Positions 33,706 to 44,764 of a stretch of 64,000 nucleotides of DNA are shown here, piece after piece (within the stretch, counting starts at the first letter, position 1; the number at the start of each line of letters is the position of its first letter). A model generated the notes under the pieces. The model was not told the DNA's origin. It searched no databases and saw only the letters and a list, made by a program, of their open reading frames with translations. This DNA is from Dendrocalamus latiflorus. Lineage: Eukaryota > Streptophyta > Magnoliopsida > Poales > Poaceae. The stretch lies in contig CM029617.1 in assembly GCA_017311315.1 (NCBI GenBank), positions 1,468,681 through 1,532,680 of the forward strand, read 5' to 3'. A program made the position numbers and the translations under genes.

Positions 33706-35187
33706 CTAGCTTCCTTCCCGCCACGTCTCGGTGCATGGATATGTGATTCGGTACACGTACTACCACTGTACAAAACAAAGCCCTTGATTTGCCTTCTCCT
33801 GCCTGCCGCCGCCGCCGCGTGCTCCGCCTACTGTTTTGTTTCCAAAACTTTTGACTCCTTTTGGAGCTCGTCAAAATTTGATTCTTGCAAGTTGCATGCT
33901 TCTGTTCAAACAAAATAGGATTCGTGATTTTGTGAGTTACTACTGCACTACATACGTGATTAACGCCTGGACTCACGTCGAATTGAACTATCGAGTCCAA
34001 TATTCATTCATTCTGTTTCGACACGCTGTCGATTTTACTTGACCTCGTTGGGCTCTGTTCGTCGGAAATCAGACGCAAAAGTAGTAGATCCCTCCAGGGA
34101 GTCCCCCTCCCCCTGCCGGTCAGCGATGACAAGAGGTGACGGCCATGCCATGCCTTGGCCGAGCCAGTGCAGGCCGGCAGGAACTCGAGACTTGCTGTAT
34201 GCTCCCTCCCGTTCCTTTCTACGCACGACTCTTCGTGACCTAGTCTTGTCGCTAGGGGAGATCGAGGAGGAGCACGGACCGCCGCCGAAGGTGGAGTCGT
34301 CGGCGAGGTGTCGCCGTTTCATGTGCAGCCAAAAGGCCGGCAGGGCAGGAAAGGCCCGCGCGGTTGCGGTGGGCGCCGTAGTCCCTACGGACACGGTACC
34401 AGCCAGCCAGGGTTAGCAATTTTGTGGGGAAATTTCGATGATTTTTGTCTCCTCCAAAATTATTTTGTAAGACCGAAATTTAAATTTAAATCTTAAGATG
34501 AATTTCAAATATTAGAACAAATTTCATCTATAGTTTTTATCTCTATTTCGTCTATTTCTAATATTTAGTTTATCTCGACCTATCTATATCTAATATTTTT
34601 TTTCTTAAAATTCCAAATTTTCATAAAATTTAAAATTCAAATTATTGAAATTTGATCGAAATCTAAACCAAAATTCCAATAATTTCGCTACCCTCCGAAT
34701 TTTTTGCGCAAAAGAAATTGTTAGCCCTGTGCCGCCCGTCCACCCATTCGCCTGTGCCGCCGTGATGACCGTCCACGCGCACACCACGAACGAATGCTGC
34801 GCCTGGATCGACCAACCACGCACCTTCCTACTTTGTCTCGACGTTATAAATGGCGCCGGTCCAAGGCAAGGCCGGCCTCGAAAAGTAGGCCTCTGTCCAC
34901 TGCAGCAGGATGCGAGTATGATGTGGCAGCTGACGCGGAGTAGTTGGCTGCCGCAGCGGCAGCTTTCGCCAGGGCAAAGGGAGGAAAAAAAACAGGGAGA
35001 TTTTCGGCCTGATATCGCTGTAGTTTATAATTTTTAATTAAAAATTTTGAATTTTAATTATTTATGACAAAAATTATGGAGAGATATTCGTTTGTGATTT
35101 TGATTGATACAGATATTAAGCTTTTAACATGTACTCCGTCTTAAAAAAATATTTTGTTTAAAAGTTAGATATTATAGTGAAAGCTAA
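33706..35187. other. 3' flank and intergenic DNA
   Basis: Likely 3' UTR of the F-box gene at first, then AT-rich sequence (34437-34720) and mixed sequence. No domain-bearing ORF and no repeat ends were found. Confidence 0.5.
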
Positions 35188-35410
35188 GAGCCTGTTCTTT
35201 TTCATCTTTTGGTTTCAATTTTGGGCTTTTCTACAGTAACTAGCTTTTAAATAGAGTGTCTTTTCAAGATAGCGTCAACTAGTTAATTGTAATACGTATT
35301 GTACCGACTTCATTTATATCGGCAAAAATCGCACATGAGTTTCAGTTACTCTGTAATCTCTTACATGAACAGTCCAAAAGTCACAAGTCGCAGCCAAAAA
35401 GAACAGGCCC
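35188..35410. mobile_element. MITE of the GGCCTGTTCTTTT family, TAA target duplication
   Basis: Left end GAGCCTGTTCTTTTT and right end, inverted, GGGCCTGTTCTTTTTGGC are flanked by TAA at 35185-35187 and 35411-35413. It is 223 bp. Relatives lie at 6358, 39221, 39883 and 44522. Confidence 0.87.
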
Positions 35411-35435
35411 TAAAAGTCGTTTTTAGAATCCGTTA

Positions 35436-35707
35436 GAGCAGGTACAATAAGGCTTAGTCAGCAGGCTATAGCAAATATAATATCAACAAAATCATACGTG
35501 GCAGAGAGAGAAAGGAAGAGAGAGAAGGAAGCTGGCTACTAAATTACAGCTAGCTATAGCACGTAAAAATATGTATTTCACTCTTTTACACGTGGGGCCA
35601 AATAGTTATTGTAATAGCTACCTTATTGTATAAACTATTTTTTTAAAGCTATAAATGAAATGAACAAGTGTTATAATCACTAGTTGGCTATACTATTGTA
35701 CTTGCTC
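35436..35707. mobile_element. Tourist-like MITE, TTA target duplication
   Basis: Ends GAGCAGGTACAATA and, inverted, GAGCAAGTACAATA are flanked by TTA at 35433-35435 and 35708-35710; 272 bp. Confidence 0.87.
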
Positions 35708-36002
35708 TTAAAGAATAAGCTCTTTGGCTCATTAATTTAGGGAAGGCGAGAGCGACTTGGGGGGAGAGAATTGCCGGCCGGGGAAAGCGACCGTTCCCCG
35801 CGGATGAGCTGCGAGAGCATCCTTTCATTGACGACCGAGCAAAGCTGGCCGAAAAGGCTACTTGATTGTGATGGCCGCGGCACGGGCCAGGCCTCCGCCA
35901 ACGCCAGTTCGCTCAGGCTGCCTCTCATGCCATTTTGATTGGTTGCTTGACAACTCGCTCGTTTCCACGATTGGAACGCACTGTTGCTCTCTCGTCCCGC
36001 GG

Positions 36003-36247
36003 TTTAGAGCTAGCTCATAAGCGTCTCCAATTGTGATTTATGAGCTAGCTCTAAGCATATTATTTCATATTTTAATAGAAGAGAGAGAAAAGCTATCTCT
36101 TGATCAAGAGCTAGTCTCATACACACATTCTAAGATTATGTGAGAGTGTCATGTGAGGCTATTTATGTTATGAGCTATGTGCTAAAAGTTAGTACTATTG
36201 AAGAAGTTGTCTTAGAGCTAGTAACTAGCTCATACTGTTGGAGATGC
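36003..36247. repeat. MITE-like inverted-repeat sequence
   Basis: 'agagctagctcata' and its inverse 'tatgagctagctct' occur within 55 bp at the left, and 'gagctagtaactagctcata' at the right, followed by 'ggagatgc'. The ends are not clean enough to assign a target duplication. 36248-37684 shows no recognisable gene. Confidence 0.45.
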
Positions 36248-37684
36248 TCGGAGATTCTGTAAGAAAAGGAACATCTACTACCACTGGATGCCGAGTTTTC
36301 TATGAACGTCATATGAAGTTTTCTGTAAGAAAAGTCGGATTGCACCTAAAAGAGGACCATTTTAGCTCTACATATCCTTTTTTTATCCCTATGTCACTGT
36401 GTCTGCAACAACAGAGATCCTCATGTCAATAAAAAGGGGAAATTTTCGTTACTGAGAAGGTCTGATTTCTACAGTAACCATTTCTCTTGTAACGGTCTCG
36501 ATGAGAATAGACAGCCACGTACATGGTGAAGGAATCACACTAGAAGCAAGGCCTTTTCCACAGGTCCCGAAGCAACCCAAAAAATTTAAAATTTTTGAAT
36601 GTGTTTGAATTTTACATGAATTTGGAGCGTGTGCCAAATCTGAAACGCTTCCTAAACCAAACTACTTTCTATTTTTGGAAATACGCTTTCCAAGCGTGGA
36701 GGCGAGCTCACGCCAGTGAGAGGCAACGCATCTCCCGTCACCAACGTACTCGCCAGCTTCGCCACTACAGCGCGAAAACGCGCACCCATCCACATCATCG
36801 TTCAAGCGCCAAGCGCGCTCTTGCACCGCTACTAACGCCACTACCTTCACCGCCTACTTAGCGGAGCTCCGTGACTCCTTCACCCTCTTTCCACACCGCC
36901 CTACACCCACCGCCACCCTTTCTTCTGCAACTTCGGTCACGCCGTGCCGCTGCAGCCAACGCCCAATTCACCACTAGTGAGTCTAACTTTGATTTTTCAC
37001 ATCCGCCTCTACCCTAGTCAAATTGCTTGTTTCCATAGCTTCTTCCCACCACCATGAAGCTAACCCCTAGCTTCTTACTTAACCTTACCACCTCCACTCA
37101 TTGTTTTGGCCGTATCGCCGTTGTAGCATAACCACATCATTTCCCTATTCCGACCAAGCTCCATCGTCACCAGCCACTTCCACAACACCTCCGTCCATGC
37201 TAATACCTAAAATGGATTCTTCTCCCTTCCTAGATGTTCGTAGCACCACCGCTCGCTGCCGTCCGCTATTGTTGTCGTCGAATTTGGTGCCATCACCGTC
37301 TCTCTTGTCTTGGCCATCATGAGAGCGAGCTCCAGCTCACTTTAGAGTGAGCTAGACCACGTGTTGCATGGGCAACCAAGGCAACCTGGCAAAGCCAGCC
37401 TAAGCCGGCTTTTGGCCCAATCGTCCAAACTGGACTAGCCCAACATTATTCATAGCCCAGGCCAACACCGCTCACCAGTAGCCCAACATTATGCATCACA
37501 ATAATCTCAGCCAAACCTGACTCGCTAGCAAAGTACCAAACCCGGTACTATTCATCTGACCTATTACTATTCACTTGAAACTCGTTAATATTATTTATAC
37601 TTATTTCGATAGTTTCGAGCCTGTCTAGCCTATTTTCAACTTTGTTCAATCCAACCAAGCATCGTTTAGACCTTAACCACCTAA

Positions 37685-38066
37685 GGGCTTGTTTGGATCC
37701 CTTCATCTAAAGTTTAGTCAGTAAAGTTTAGATCTAAAGTCTCCAAACAGATGGTCTAAAGTTAGATCTAAACTTTAGCTAACCCCTAAAAAACACTTTA
37801 GACCATTAGACCACAAAACTGAGCTAAAGTGGTCTAAAGTTTTGGTTTCTCCCAACTCCCGCACGCAAAAGACGTTTTTGCCCCCGTGAAACTGGTGGAC
37901 AGTTCAACGGCTCAAATATCCCAGGGGTACAAAAGTCCGTTTATTGAACCAGAACTAAACTTTAGTCCATGATCCAAACAGTCCTGTGATCTAAAGTTTA
38001 GTTGTCTAAAGTTTTGTCCTGAACTTTAGCCAACTAAACTTTAGACCTGAGAATCCAAACAGGGCC
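37685..38066. mobile_element. Harbinger-like MITE rich in 'taaagttta', TAA target duplication
   Basis: Ends GGGCTTGTTTGGAT and, inverted, GGCCCTGTTTGGAT are flanked by TAA at 37682-37684 and 38067-38069. Both halves repeat 'tctaaagtttag' or its inverse about ten times. Confidence 0.87.
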
Positions 38067-38264
38067 TAAATCTTCCTATATTTAAACCTTTTTTTCCAGA
38101 TTTTTATCTTTTATTTTATTCCCATCTCGCTTTCTTTCGAGCCCGGAATTATTTGATTCTTTTTCCTTTGTGATAGCACCCAAATTGTTGAGCAGATCGT
38201 CAAAGGAGCTAATTAAGACGCTTAAGAAGTAGGCTTGACCGAAGACTACGAGCACAAAGGTAAA

Positions 38265-38696
38265 TTACATGTTTTTGATCATATTGTCGTCGAGGCGCCG
38301 CTTGGCCACGGCGATCTTGCGGAGGCAGTACTCGGAGCAGTCATGGTAGGGGTTGGATGCGTTGATGTAGTTGGGGTGGACGGTGCGCTTCTTGGGGAGG
38401 CGCTTCGACGAGTTGAGGAGGTCGTCGTCGAGGCGCCGCTTGGCCTCGGCGATCTTGCGGAGGCAGTACTCGGAGCACTCGTGGTAGGGGTTGGATGCGT
38501 TGATGCAGTCGGGGTGGACAATGCGCTTCTTGGTGGTGCGCTTCGACGAGTCGGGGAGGTCGTCGTCGAGGCACTGCTTGGCCTCGGCGATCTTGCGGAG
38601 GCAGTAGTCAGAGCACTCGTGGAATGGGTTGGACGAGTTGATGCACTCCGGCCGCGATTTCCCCTCCGCCACTGCCGCCTGCTCCTCCTTCACCAT
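38265..38696 (-). CDS. NPxHxC-motif protein with three tandem motifs, one exon
   Basis: 143 aa starting MVKEEQAAVA; the ATG at 38694-38696 matches the start of the paralogue at 43804 (MDEEAA). The frame is open upstream to 38942, so a longer protein is possible. Three copies of a 46-aa unit (138-bp period) each carry C-x7-H-x-C-x3-C, as in CINSSNPFHECSDYC and CINASNPYHECSEYC. Each motif is followed by LRKIA(E/V)AK, a short amphipathic stretch, and in the first two copies by a basic KKR(I/T)VHP linker. In the third copy the first Cys is Tyr (NYINASNPYHDC). Four Cys/His per motif suggests metal binding, but this is inference. I do not know a named family. The related gene lies 3.5 kb to the right on the same strand. 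Confidence 0.8.
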   Translation of the reverse strand: MVKEEQAAVAEGKSRPECINSSNPFHECSDYCLRKIAEAKQCLDDDLPDSSKRTTKKRIVHPDCINASNPYHECSEYCLRKIAEAKRRLDDDLLNSSKRLPKKRTVHPNYINASNPYHDCSEYCLRKIAVAKRRLDDNMIKNM

Positions 38697-39220
38697 CGAG
38701 GAGCTCGCGCGCCTCCGGATTCGGGGTCGGGGCCTCGGGGGTTCGACTAACCCTAGATTAGCTTCGCTTCCGCCGGAGTCTAGGCTCGTGTGGGGAGCGG
38801 GGGAGAGGAGACGGCGGCAGGCAGCGAGCCAGCGAGGAGTCGTTGGGTTGGGCTTGCTTGGTGATTTGTTTGATTCCTCCTTTTCTTTGGGCCAGGCCCG
38901 ACTTGGGCTTCTTGTACGCGGATTCAGTTGCCGATTTGGCATCGTCTATTCCACTTGGTAGCTGGCTGGGTTCGCACCTGCTATGGCTGGTCCCACTGGT
39001 TACTCTTACGGCTAGATCAACATCAAGTTTGGCCCGGCCCATACCAGGCTTGGAACTCAATGGCTTCGAAAGGAACCAGGTCGAGCCCCGGTCCGTCCGA
39101 TTCGGCGTATGTGGCGACCGTATCATTACCTTTCATGTGGGATACACACTTGTGCCAGATGTCTCCAAAAGACGCTTAATCTGTTTCAAGCCGAGAGATC
39201 AAACACTCTTTGGAAATCCA

Positions 39221-39450
39221 GGCCTGTTCTTTTTGCTAAGACTTATGGATTTTGGCTGCAGCTTGTGGCTGTTGAACTATTCGTACGAGATATTATAGAG
39301 TAACAAAAATTTACGTGCGATTTTTACCAATATAAATGAAGTCGATACAATATATATTATAATTAACCAGTAGATCTCATCTTGAAAAAATATTTCGTTT
39401 AAAAACTAGTTACTATAGAAAAGCCAAAAGGTAAAAAAAGAACAGACTCC
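39221..39450. repeat. MITE of the GGCCTGTTCTTTT family (decayed)
   Basis: Left end GGCCTGTTCTTTTTGC and right end 'aaaaaaagaacagactcc' match the family; no clean target duplication. Confidence 0.7.
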
Positions 39451-39882
39451 AACCAAGCGATGAGTTGAAACGCCCCACAAGTCTAACTAGCTTTAATCGG
39501 TGGTTAAAGATTAAACGTAAGTAACTAAACAACTAAATGGAGTAATTACAAGACAGTAAATTCTTTGTATGAATAATAGGCCAAGCCGCAACATCAAGAC
39601 ACGGAATTAGAAATACATCCAAGGGAACAAGTCCGTTTGATAATAAAAACAACGCGAGCCACCTTACACATCACCAATCATCCGGCAGCTGCGTCGACGA
39701 AGAATACGTTCAGCTGTCTCGGCACCGCGACGTGCAAGTGTAAACAAGTGTGAGCAATAAACCATTCATTCTGTTCATACATAAGGTTTCGAGGAAGCCG
39801 CGTCGACAGCTGCCTCGGCACGGCGGCGTGTTCGTTCTTGCTTGAGAGGACGAAGCGTCCAGAAAGAAAAAGAAACATCGCT

Positions 39883-40098
39883 CTGTTCTTTTCGGCTTCT
39901 AAAAGTGACTTTTCAGTACCTAACTTTCAAACAGAATATTTTTTTAAGACAGGATCTACAAGTTAATTGTAGTACACGTTAAAAGCCCAACATCTGTATC
40001 AATTAAAATCGCAAACGAGTATCTCTCTTCGTAATCTCTGTTATAAACAGCTAAAATTCAAAAAATTCAGCCAAAAGTCGTAAGCGGCATCAACAAGA
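39883..40098. repeat. MITE of the GGCCTGTTCTTTT family (decayed)
   Basis: Starts near 'ctctgttcttttcggctt', ends near 'agccaaaagtcgtaagcggc', and shares the interior 'aattaaaatcgcaaacgagt' with the family. Confidence 0.65.
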
Positions 40099-42220
40099 CC
40101 GGACCAGAGCACTGCTAGCGCGCGCGCGACTCCTGTTTCGTCTTCAAGCTGTGCGTGTAGCTCTCCGTGTGAACCCCATGAATGACAATAACTAAAAATG
40201 AAAGGGAACGACGCGCCCAGACCCGTGTAGATCACATCATCCCGCGCATCAGCCATGCGCACATCCATCTCTTTCAGTCAAAATAAATTCGGAGCACCGA
40301 ATTGGACGGCCCCAACCAACCAATGTATCAGAATTTCCATGTTCCAGCAATCCAACGATTGCTGTCAATCCTGCAACCAGTAGTACTAGGACTTGGTATT
40401 CTCCGGCACTGATGCTGACCCATAACTCCATAATTGCCATAGATTCTACAGAAGAACCCCCTCCATAACGCCATCAGAGCTAGCTTTCCAACCAGAAAGA
40501 GCAGCTCATACTTGTCAGAGTGATGATCTCATGATGAGCCCGCCCTTGTTCGTCCATGACAAAATGAACGGGAAAAATGAATGCCCACAAATCTTGGTTT
40601 ACAAGCACGACGACTTGCTAACAAACATTTACCTGCCCCTTTTTTTTTCTTCTAACAACATAAAGGAAGACACTGATGGCGATATCTTACAAAAGAATAG
40701 GACGCTTCTATTTTACAACCTTCAGGCAATAGATTACACTGCCTATATACATGTGACTCTCTGATAGCGTATGAATGACAACATGAATATATATATAAGT
40801 ATACATGACAGCACTGCAAACTGCAAAGGTTGAGATGCTGCAGCCACAATACAAAACGAGCCGACCAAAACACAGCTTCTACTGCAACTTAAAAGGCTAT
40901 TGTCGCACAAATTACTTATTTTTCACCATCATCGTCTGGAGAAGAAACGATATCTCGCCAGCCTTGCAGCACAAAAGGAGATACTGTCATCAAAGAAAGA
41001 TATTCCACTTGTATGATTGGAGAAAATAAATAAAGGAAGGCATGTGCTAATGTGTTCATTGTTGTCAGATGTTTTTGTATCCAACTACCACATAAGATTG
41101 ACTGACTGGGTTTTCACAAAAAAGAAAAGATAGACTGACTGGATGCTTAAGTAACCTATAAGAAAGTTCAAAGTCTGACCAAAGAAAAATCATATAGAAG
41201 TGGGTGTAGATGAAAATGCATTAAGCTTTACTAGTAAGCCATATTTGATGTGGGGGCATGACAGTATTCAAACAAAAATGAAATAAAAATGCCCTAGTGT
41301 GTGGAAGAAAGGGGGAAAAGGCCAAAATAACCAAAAAGGGCAGTCGCCAAAGAAAAACAAAGCGTATGCTAAGTTGGTTTTGACTGTTGTAAAAACTTCA
41401 GAATTATTCAACACAAAGCGTTGTGCAATAGCTTGCTCTCTGAGACATCTTGTTGTTAGGAAACAGATATCTACCAGTTGACCATATGGGATAACGCACT
41501 AGACAGCGGTGATCTGGCGTCTTAGGCCTTCAGCGTAATAACACAGTTTCCCAAGAGTTTAATTGTTTGACAAGGAAATATAAAAAGGCATGCAATCCAA
41601 CAAACAAGTCCTTTTTGTGTAGTAAGCATGAACAAACAGGGGTATATCTTAAGCACCTTTCTTCCTATGACATCATCTGAACCATTACTTAACTAGAGCT
41701 AGATGAATGCATATGGAAAACAGAACCATAGAACGCATTGTGCACTACACATTTATATTCAGCCTCTAAAAGAAACTTGCAAATAAGGAGTGTTAGATAC
41801 TTCATGGCCTTTTGGGGAGCATGAAAGCTCATATACCCATGGCTAGGTCATAAGCGCATTGCTTGAGTTAATAGGTTTGCAACATTAATTTAGCAGTTCA
41901 TTGAAAGATGACAAGTTGTTCTTAAATGAAATGTGAACTCGGTCAAAAGAAATTTGTCTAGTTGACATTTTACATGTACTGAATTTTAACTAACCAGGAT
42001 CTTGAATGAAGGGTGAACTCAGTCAAAATGACTTAGCAAGTTGAAACTTACAACTGCCAAATCTTAGCTTGATCAAATGCTGCTCATGTTAAGTAAAATA
42101 TGTTTGGTTAATAGATATGCACATCCAACTGAAGCATTTGCTTTGTTAAGATAACTTCAATTGACACAAATGATGAATGACTCTTACACAATAGAAGAGA
42201 CCAAATGTACATTACCTTAT

Positions 42221-43804
42221 CTACCTATCACCCTTTCGCTTACAATATTCCCCACACTTGTGGAAGGGGTTGGATGCATTGACACAATCAGGATTGATTT
42301 CTCCTTGCTCCGCTTTCGAAACAGCCTTGCCTTTCCTTGAGTCTGAAAACAAACAGAAAGATAGCGAAGCAAAACTATGACTGCCAATTGGATTTGGACC
42401 TTACATCAATGCCTTGTACACATGTATATACCATTAGCATTTTGAGGGCAACTAAAGGACCACACCTTGCTTGCTTGCATCTTTCTGTGCCGTTTCATTC
42501 AAATGGTCAAAGCAGTACTGGGCACATATATGGAATGGGTTGGACGCATTTGGGCACCTTGGATCCACCTTCCAATTTGGCATCGCTGTAATTTCCTTTC
42601 CCCCTGTAACGGTAATCAACATCAGTTAAGATAACGCCAATTGAAAGTACAAAAAGAACCCTCAATTGAGCATCTTCAGGTATTTTCTCAAGCAAAAAGG
42701 CATTTAGTTAGAATGCATGCAAATGCAGCCAGAATTCCCTTTATAATGGATGAAACACACAAATAAAATTCCTAATAATTCACCGATTTCTTGTATGACA
42801 ACCACCAGAATTGTCAAACAAGTTGGCAGCATCAATCAATATGACAATTCAGCACACTATCGCAATGCCACTGAGTAATACATACAATCCAATTCAATAG
42901 AGGAAGCCCAGAAGTTCATGCTACCTTTCTTGCGTGGGGACTTCTTATCGATCCCATTCTGCTGCTCCACCTCCCTCATCTTGGCAGTACAATACTCCGC
43001 GCATTCGTGGAACGGATTTGCGGCATTCGGGCACCTTGGATCCGCCTTCTTGCTGCCCCCCGACTTGACGCTGCCATCTGCCACAACCAAGGGAACACGG
43101 CAATTATTACCGCAAACACATACACCAATAATCCCAACTGCCCACGATGCCAGGCAGCCAATACAAGAGAAGAGAGGCTATCGGCAGGAAGTGATGAAGC
43201 GAGCAACAACCTTCGGAGGACGACGAGGAGCGGCGGGAGAAGAGGGATATGGAGGACTTGCCGCCTTCCGACGAGCGGCTGGCCTCGGCCATCTTGGCGA
43301 GGCAGTGGTCGGTGCAGACATGGAACGGGTTGGGCGCGTTGGGGCACCGGGGGTCCACCTTCTTGCCGTCCCCGTCCGAGCCTTCGCGCACTGCAGCACG
43401 CATAAAAATCGAATTTTTTTTCCTTCGTGATTTCTTCTGACCACCATGTATGCACTACAATTGTTGTTACTACTACGAAGCATTAAGAGTTGGGGGGAGA
43501 GAGGAGAAGGGAGAGAGAGAAGCTCACGGAAGACGTAGAACGGTAGGCCCCCGGAGCCGCTGCCCCTGTCGCGGCGGCGCGGCCTGGGCTGCAGCTCGCC
43601 GTCGCTGTGCGCGCTGCCGTTCTGGGCCTCCGCGATCCCCCTCTGGGCCGCGCGGCAATCCGGCGGCGGCGGCAGCTTGACCGCGGCGTTTGGTACCGGG
43701 ACGGGGCAGTATCCCGCGCAGCGGTGGAAGGGGTTGGCGGCGTTGGGGCAGTCCGGGTTGACAGCCTGCCGCTGCCCTCCTCCTCCAGCGGCCTCCTCGT
43801 CCAT
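42221..43804 (-). CDS. NPxHxC-motif protein, five exons with one motif each
   Basis: Coding exons on the minus strand: 43804-43528, 43390-43211, 43077-42925, 42603-42466 and 42342-42221. All have GT-AG borders and join in frame (870 nt, 289 aa, stop TAG). Every intron is phase 1. Each exon carries one C-x7-H-x-C-x3-C motif: CPNAANPFHRCAGYC, CPNAPNPFHVCTDHC, CPNAANPFHECAEYC, CPNASNPFHICAQYC and CVNASNPFHKCGEYC. Most are preceded by (V/A/N)(D/N)P(D/R). Between motifs are Lys/Ser-rich, Gly/Asp-rich linkers of low complexity. No signal peptide or membrane segment was seen. The conserved His and three Cys could hold zinc, which is inference. I know no function. The start at MDEEAAGGGG is the last ATG before motif 1; an upstream in-frame ATG (MGLRSAWPP, 43834) is possible. 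Confidence 0.88.
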
Positions 43805-43834
43805 GGCCGGCGGCCAGGCGCTCCTCAACCCCAC

Positions 43835-44206
43835 CTACCTCCTGTCGTCCTCCTCCGACAGGAATAACAGCGGCAGCAAGAAAAGGCTACAAGGTTTGAC
43901 TTGCAAGATGCTACAGCGAATTCAAAGTATGACGGGTAAACGGAGACGGACGGGATTGGAAGTGGAAGTGGAAATGGAAGGAGGAGGAGAGGGACGCGAG
44001 GTGGAGGAGGGCTTGAGGTTGGAGGTCGATGATGAGATAGTGAGGACGGGAGGAATTAACGAAGGTGGACGACTTTGGAAATGGAAACGGGGTGGAAGAA
44101 GGGTCCCAAGTCACAGTCGCCGGTAGCACCGCACCGCAGGGCGGTCCGATCTGCTGGTCCCTTTCTATTCCCCTTTTTCTTCCTTCTGTTTGTATTGCGA
44201 ATATAT
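43835..44206. other. 5' flank of the five-exon gene
   Basis: GC-rich then purine-rich sequence ('ggaggagagggacgcgaggt'); probably 5' UTR and promoter for the minus-strand gene. No clear TATA box was assigned. Confidence 0.4.
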
Positions 44207-44491
44207 GGTTGTGATCAAAATGGCTTGAGCTTTAGATTCAGTTTATTTTTGCACTATTCATAAATTTCGTCTTTTTCTGAACTTTTGGCTTTTTTTAGTT
44301 TTTTTACCGGTTCTTTTTTTCCTCGTATTTGTTTGTATTATACGTAATGGGCTAACATGTTTTTTCTATTTTTAAATTTTTTTAAATTTAATTATGGTAA
44401 ATAAGCCTCTGTCAGCTACAGTGCTTTTTTCAGCCAGCTACAGTGTTTTCAGTCATAAGCCACGGGCTTTTCAGCCATTTTGATCACAACC
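44207..44491. mobile_element. MITE with perfect 19-bp inverted ends
   Basis: Ends GGTTGTGATCAAAATGGCT and the exact inverse are flanked by TAT at 44204-44206 and 44492-44494. Its interior matches, inverted, the MITE at 7512-7788. Confidence 0.87.
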
Positions 44492-44521
44492 TATGGCTCC
44501 CATACAGTACACCGTGACTAG

Positions 44522-44764
44522 GGGCCTGTTCTTTACCTCACTAGCTGATAACTTTTGGTTTTTATTATAACACCTAATTTTCAAATGGCGTATTTTTTCA
44601 AGATGGAGTCTACAAGTTAAACAATCTACACGTTAAAAGTCTAATATCTATACTAGCCAAAATCGTAAGTGAGCACTTGACTCTCCGTAATCTGTACCGT
44701 AAACAGCCAAAATTCAAAAAATTTCAAATAAAAATTATAAACCGCAGCCAAAAATAACAGGTCC
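44522..44764. mobile_element. MITE of the GGCCTGTTCTTTT family, TAG target duplication
   Basis: Left end GGGCCTGTTCTTTA and right end, inverted, GGACCTGTTATTTTTGGC are flanked by TAG at 44519-44521 and 44765-44767. 44768-46645 contains no supported gene; open frames there lack any family resemblance. Confidence 0.82.

Larger units (their letters stand above)
38943..42220. other. Intergenic DNA with MITE copies
   Basis: Holds two decayed MITEs (39221-39450 and 39883-40098). A short direct repeat around 39690-39830 ('agctg(t/c)ctcggcac') gives a spurious minus-strand frame. The part next to 42221 is probably the 3' UTR of the five-exon gene. Nothing else was recognised. Confidence 0.5.
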
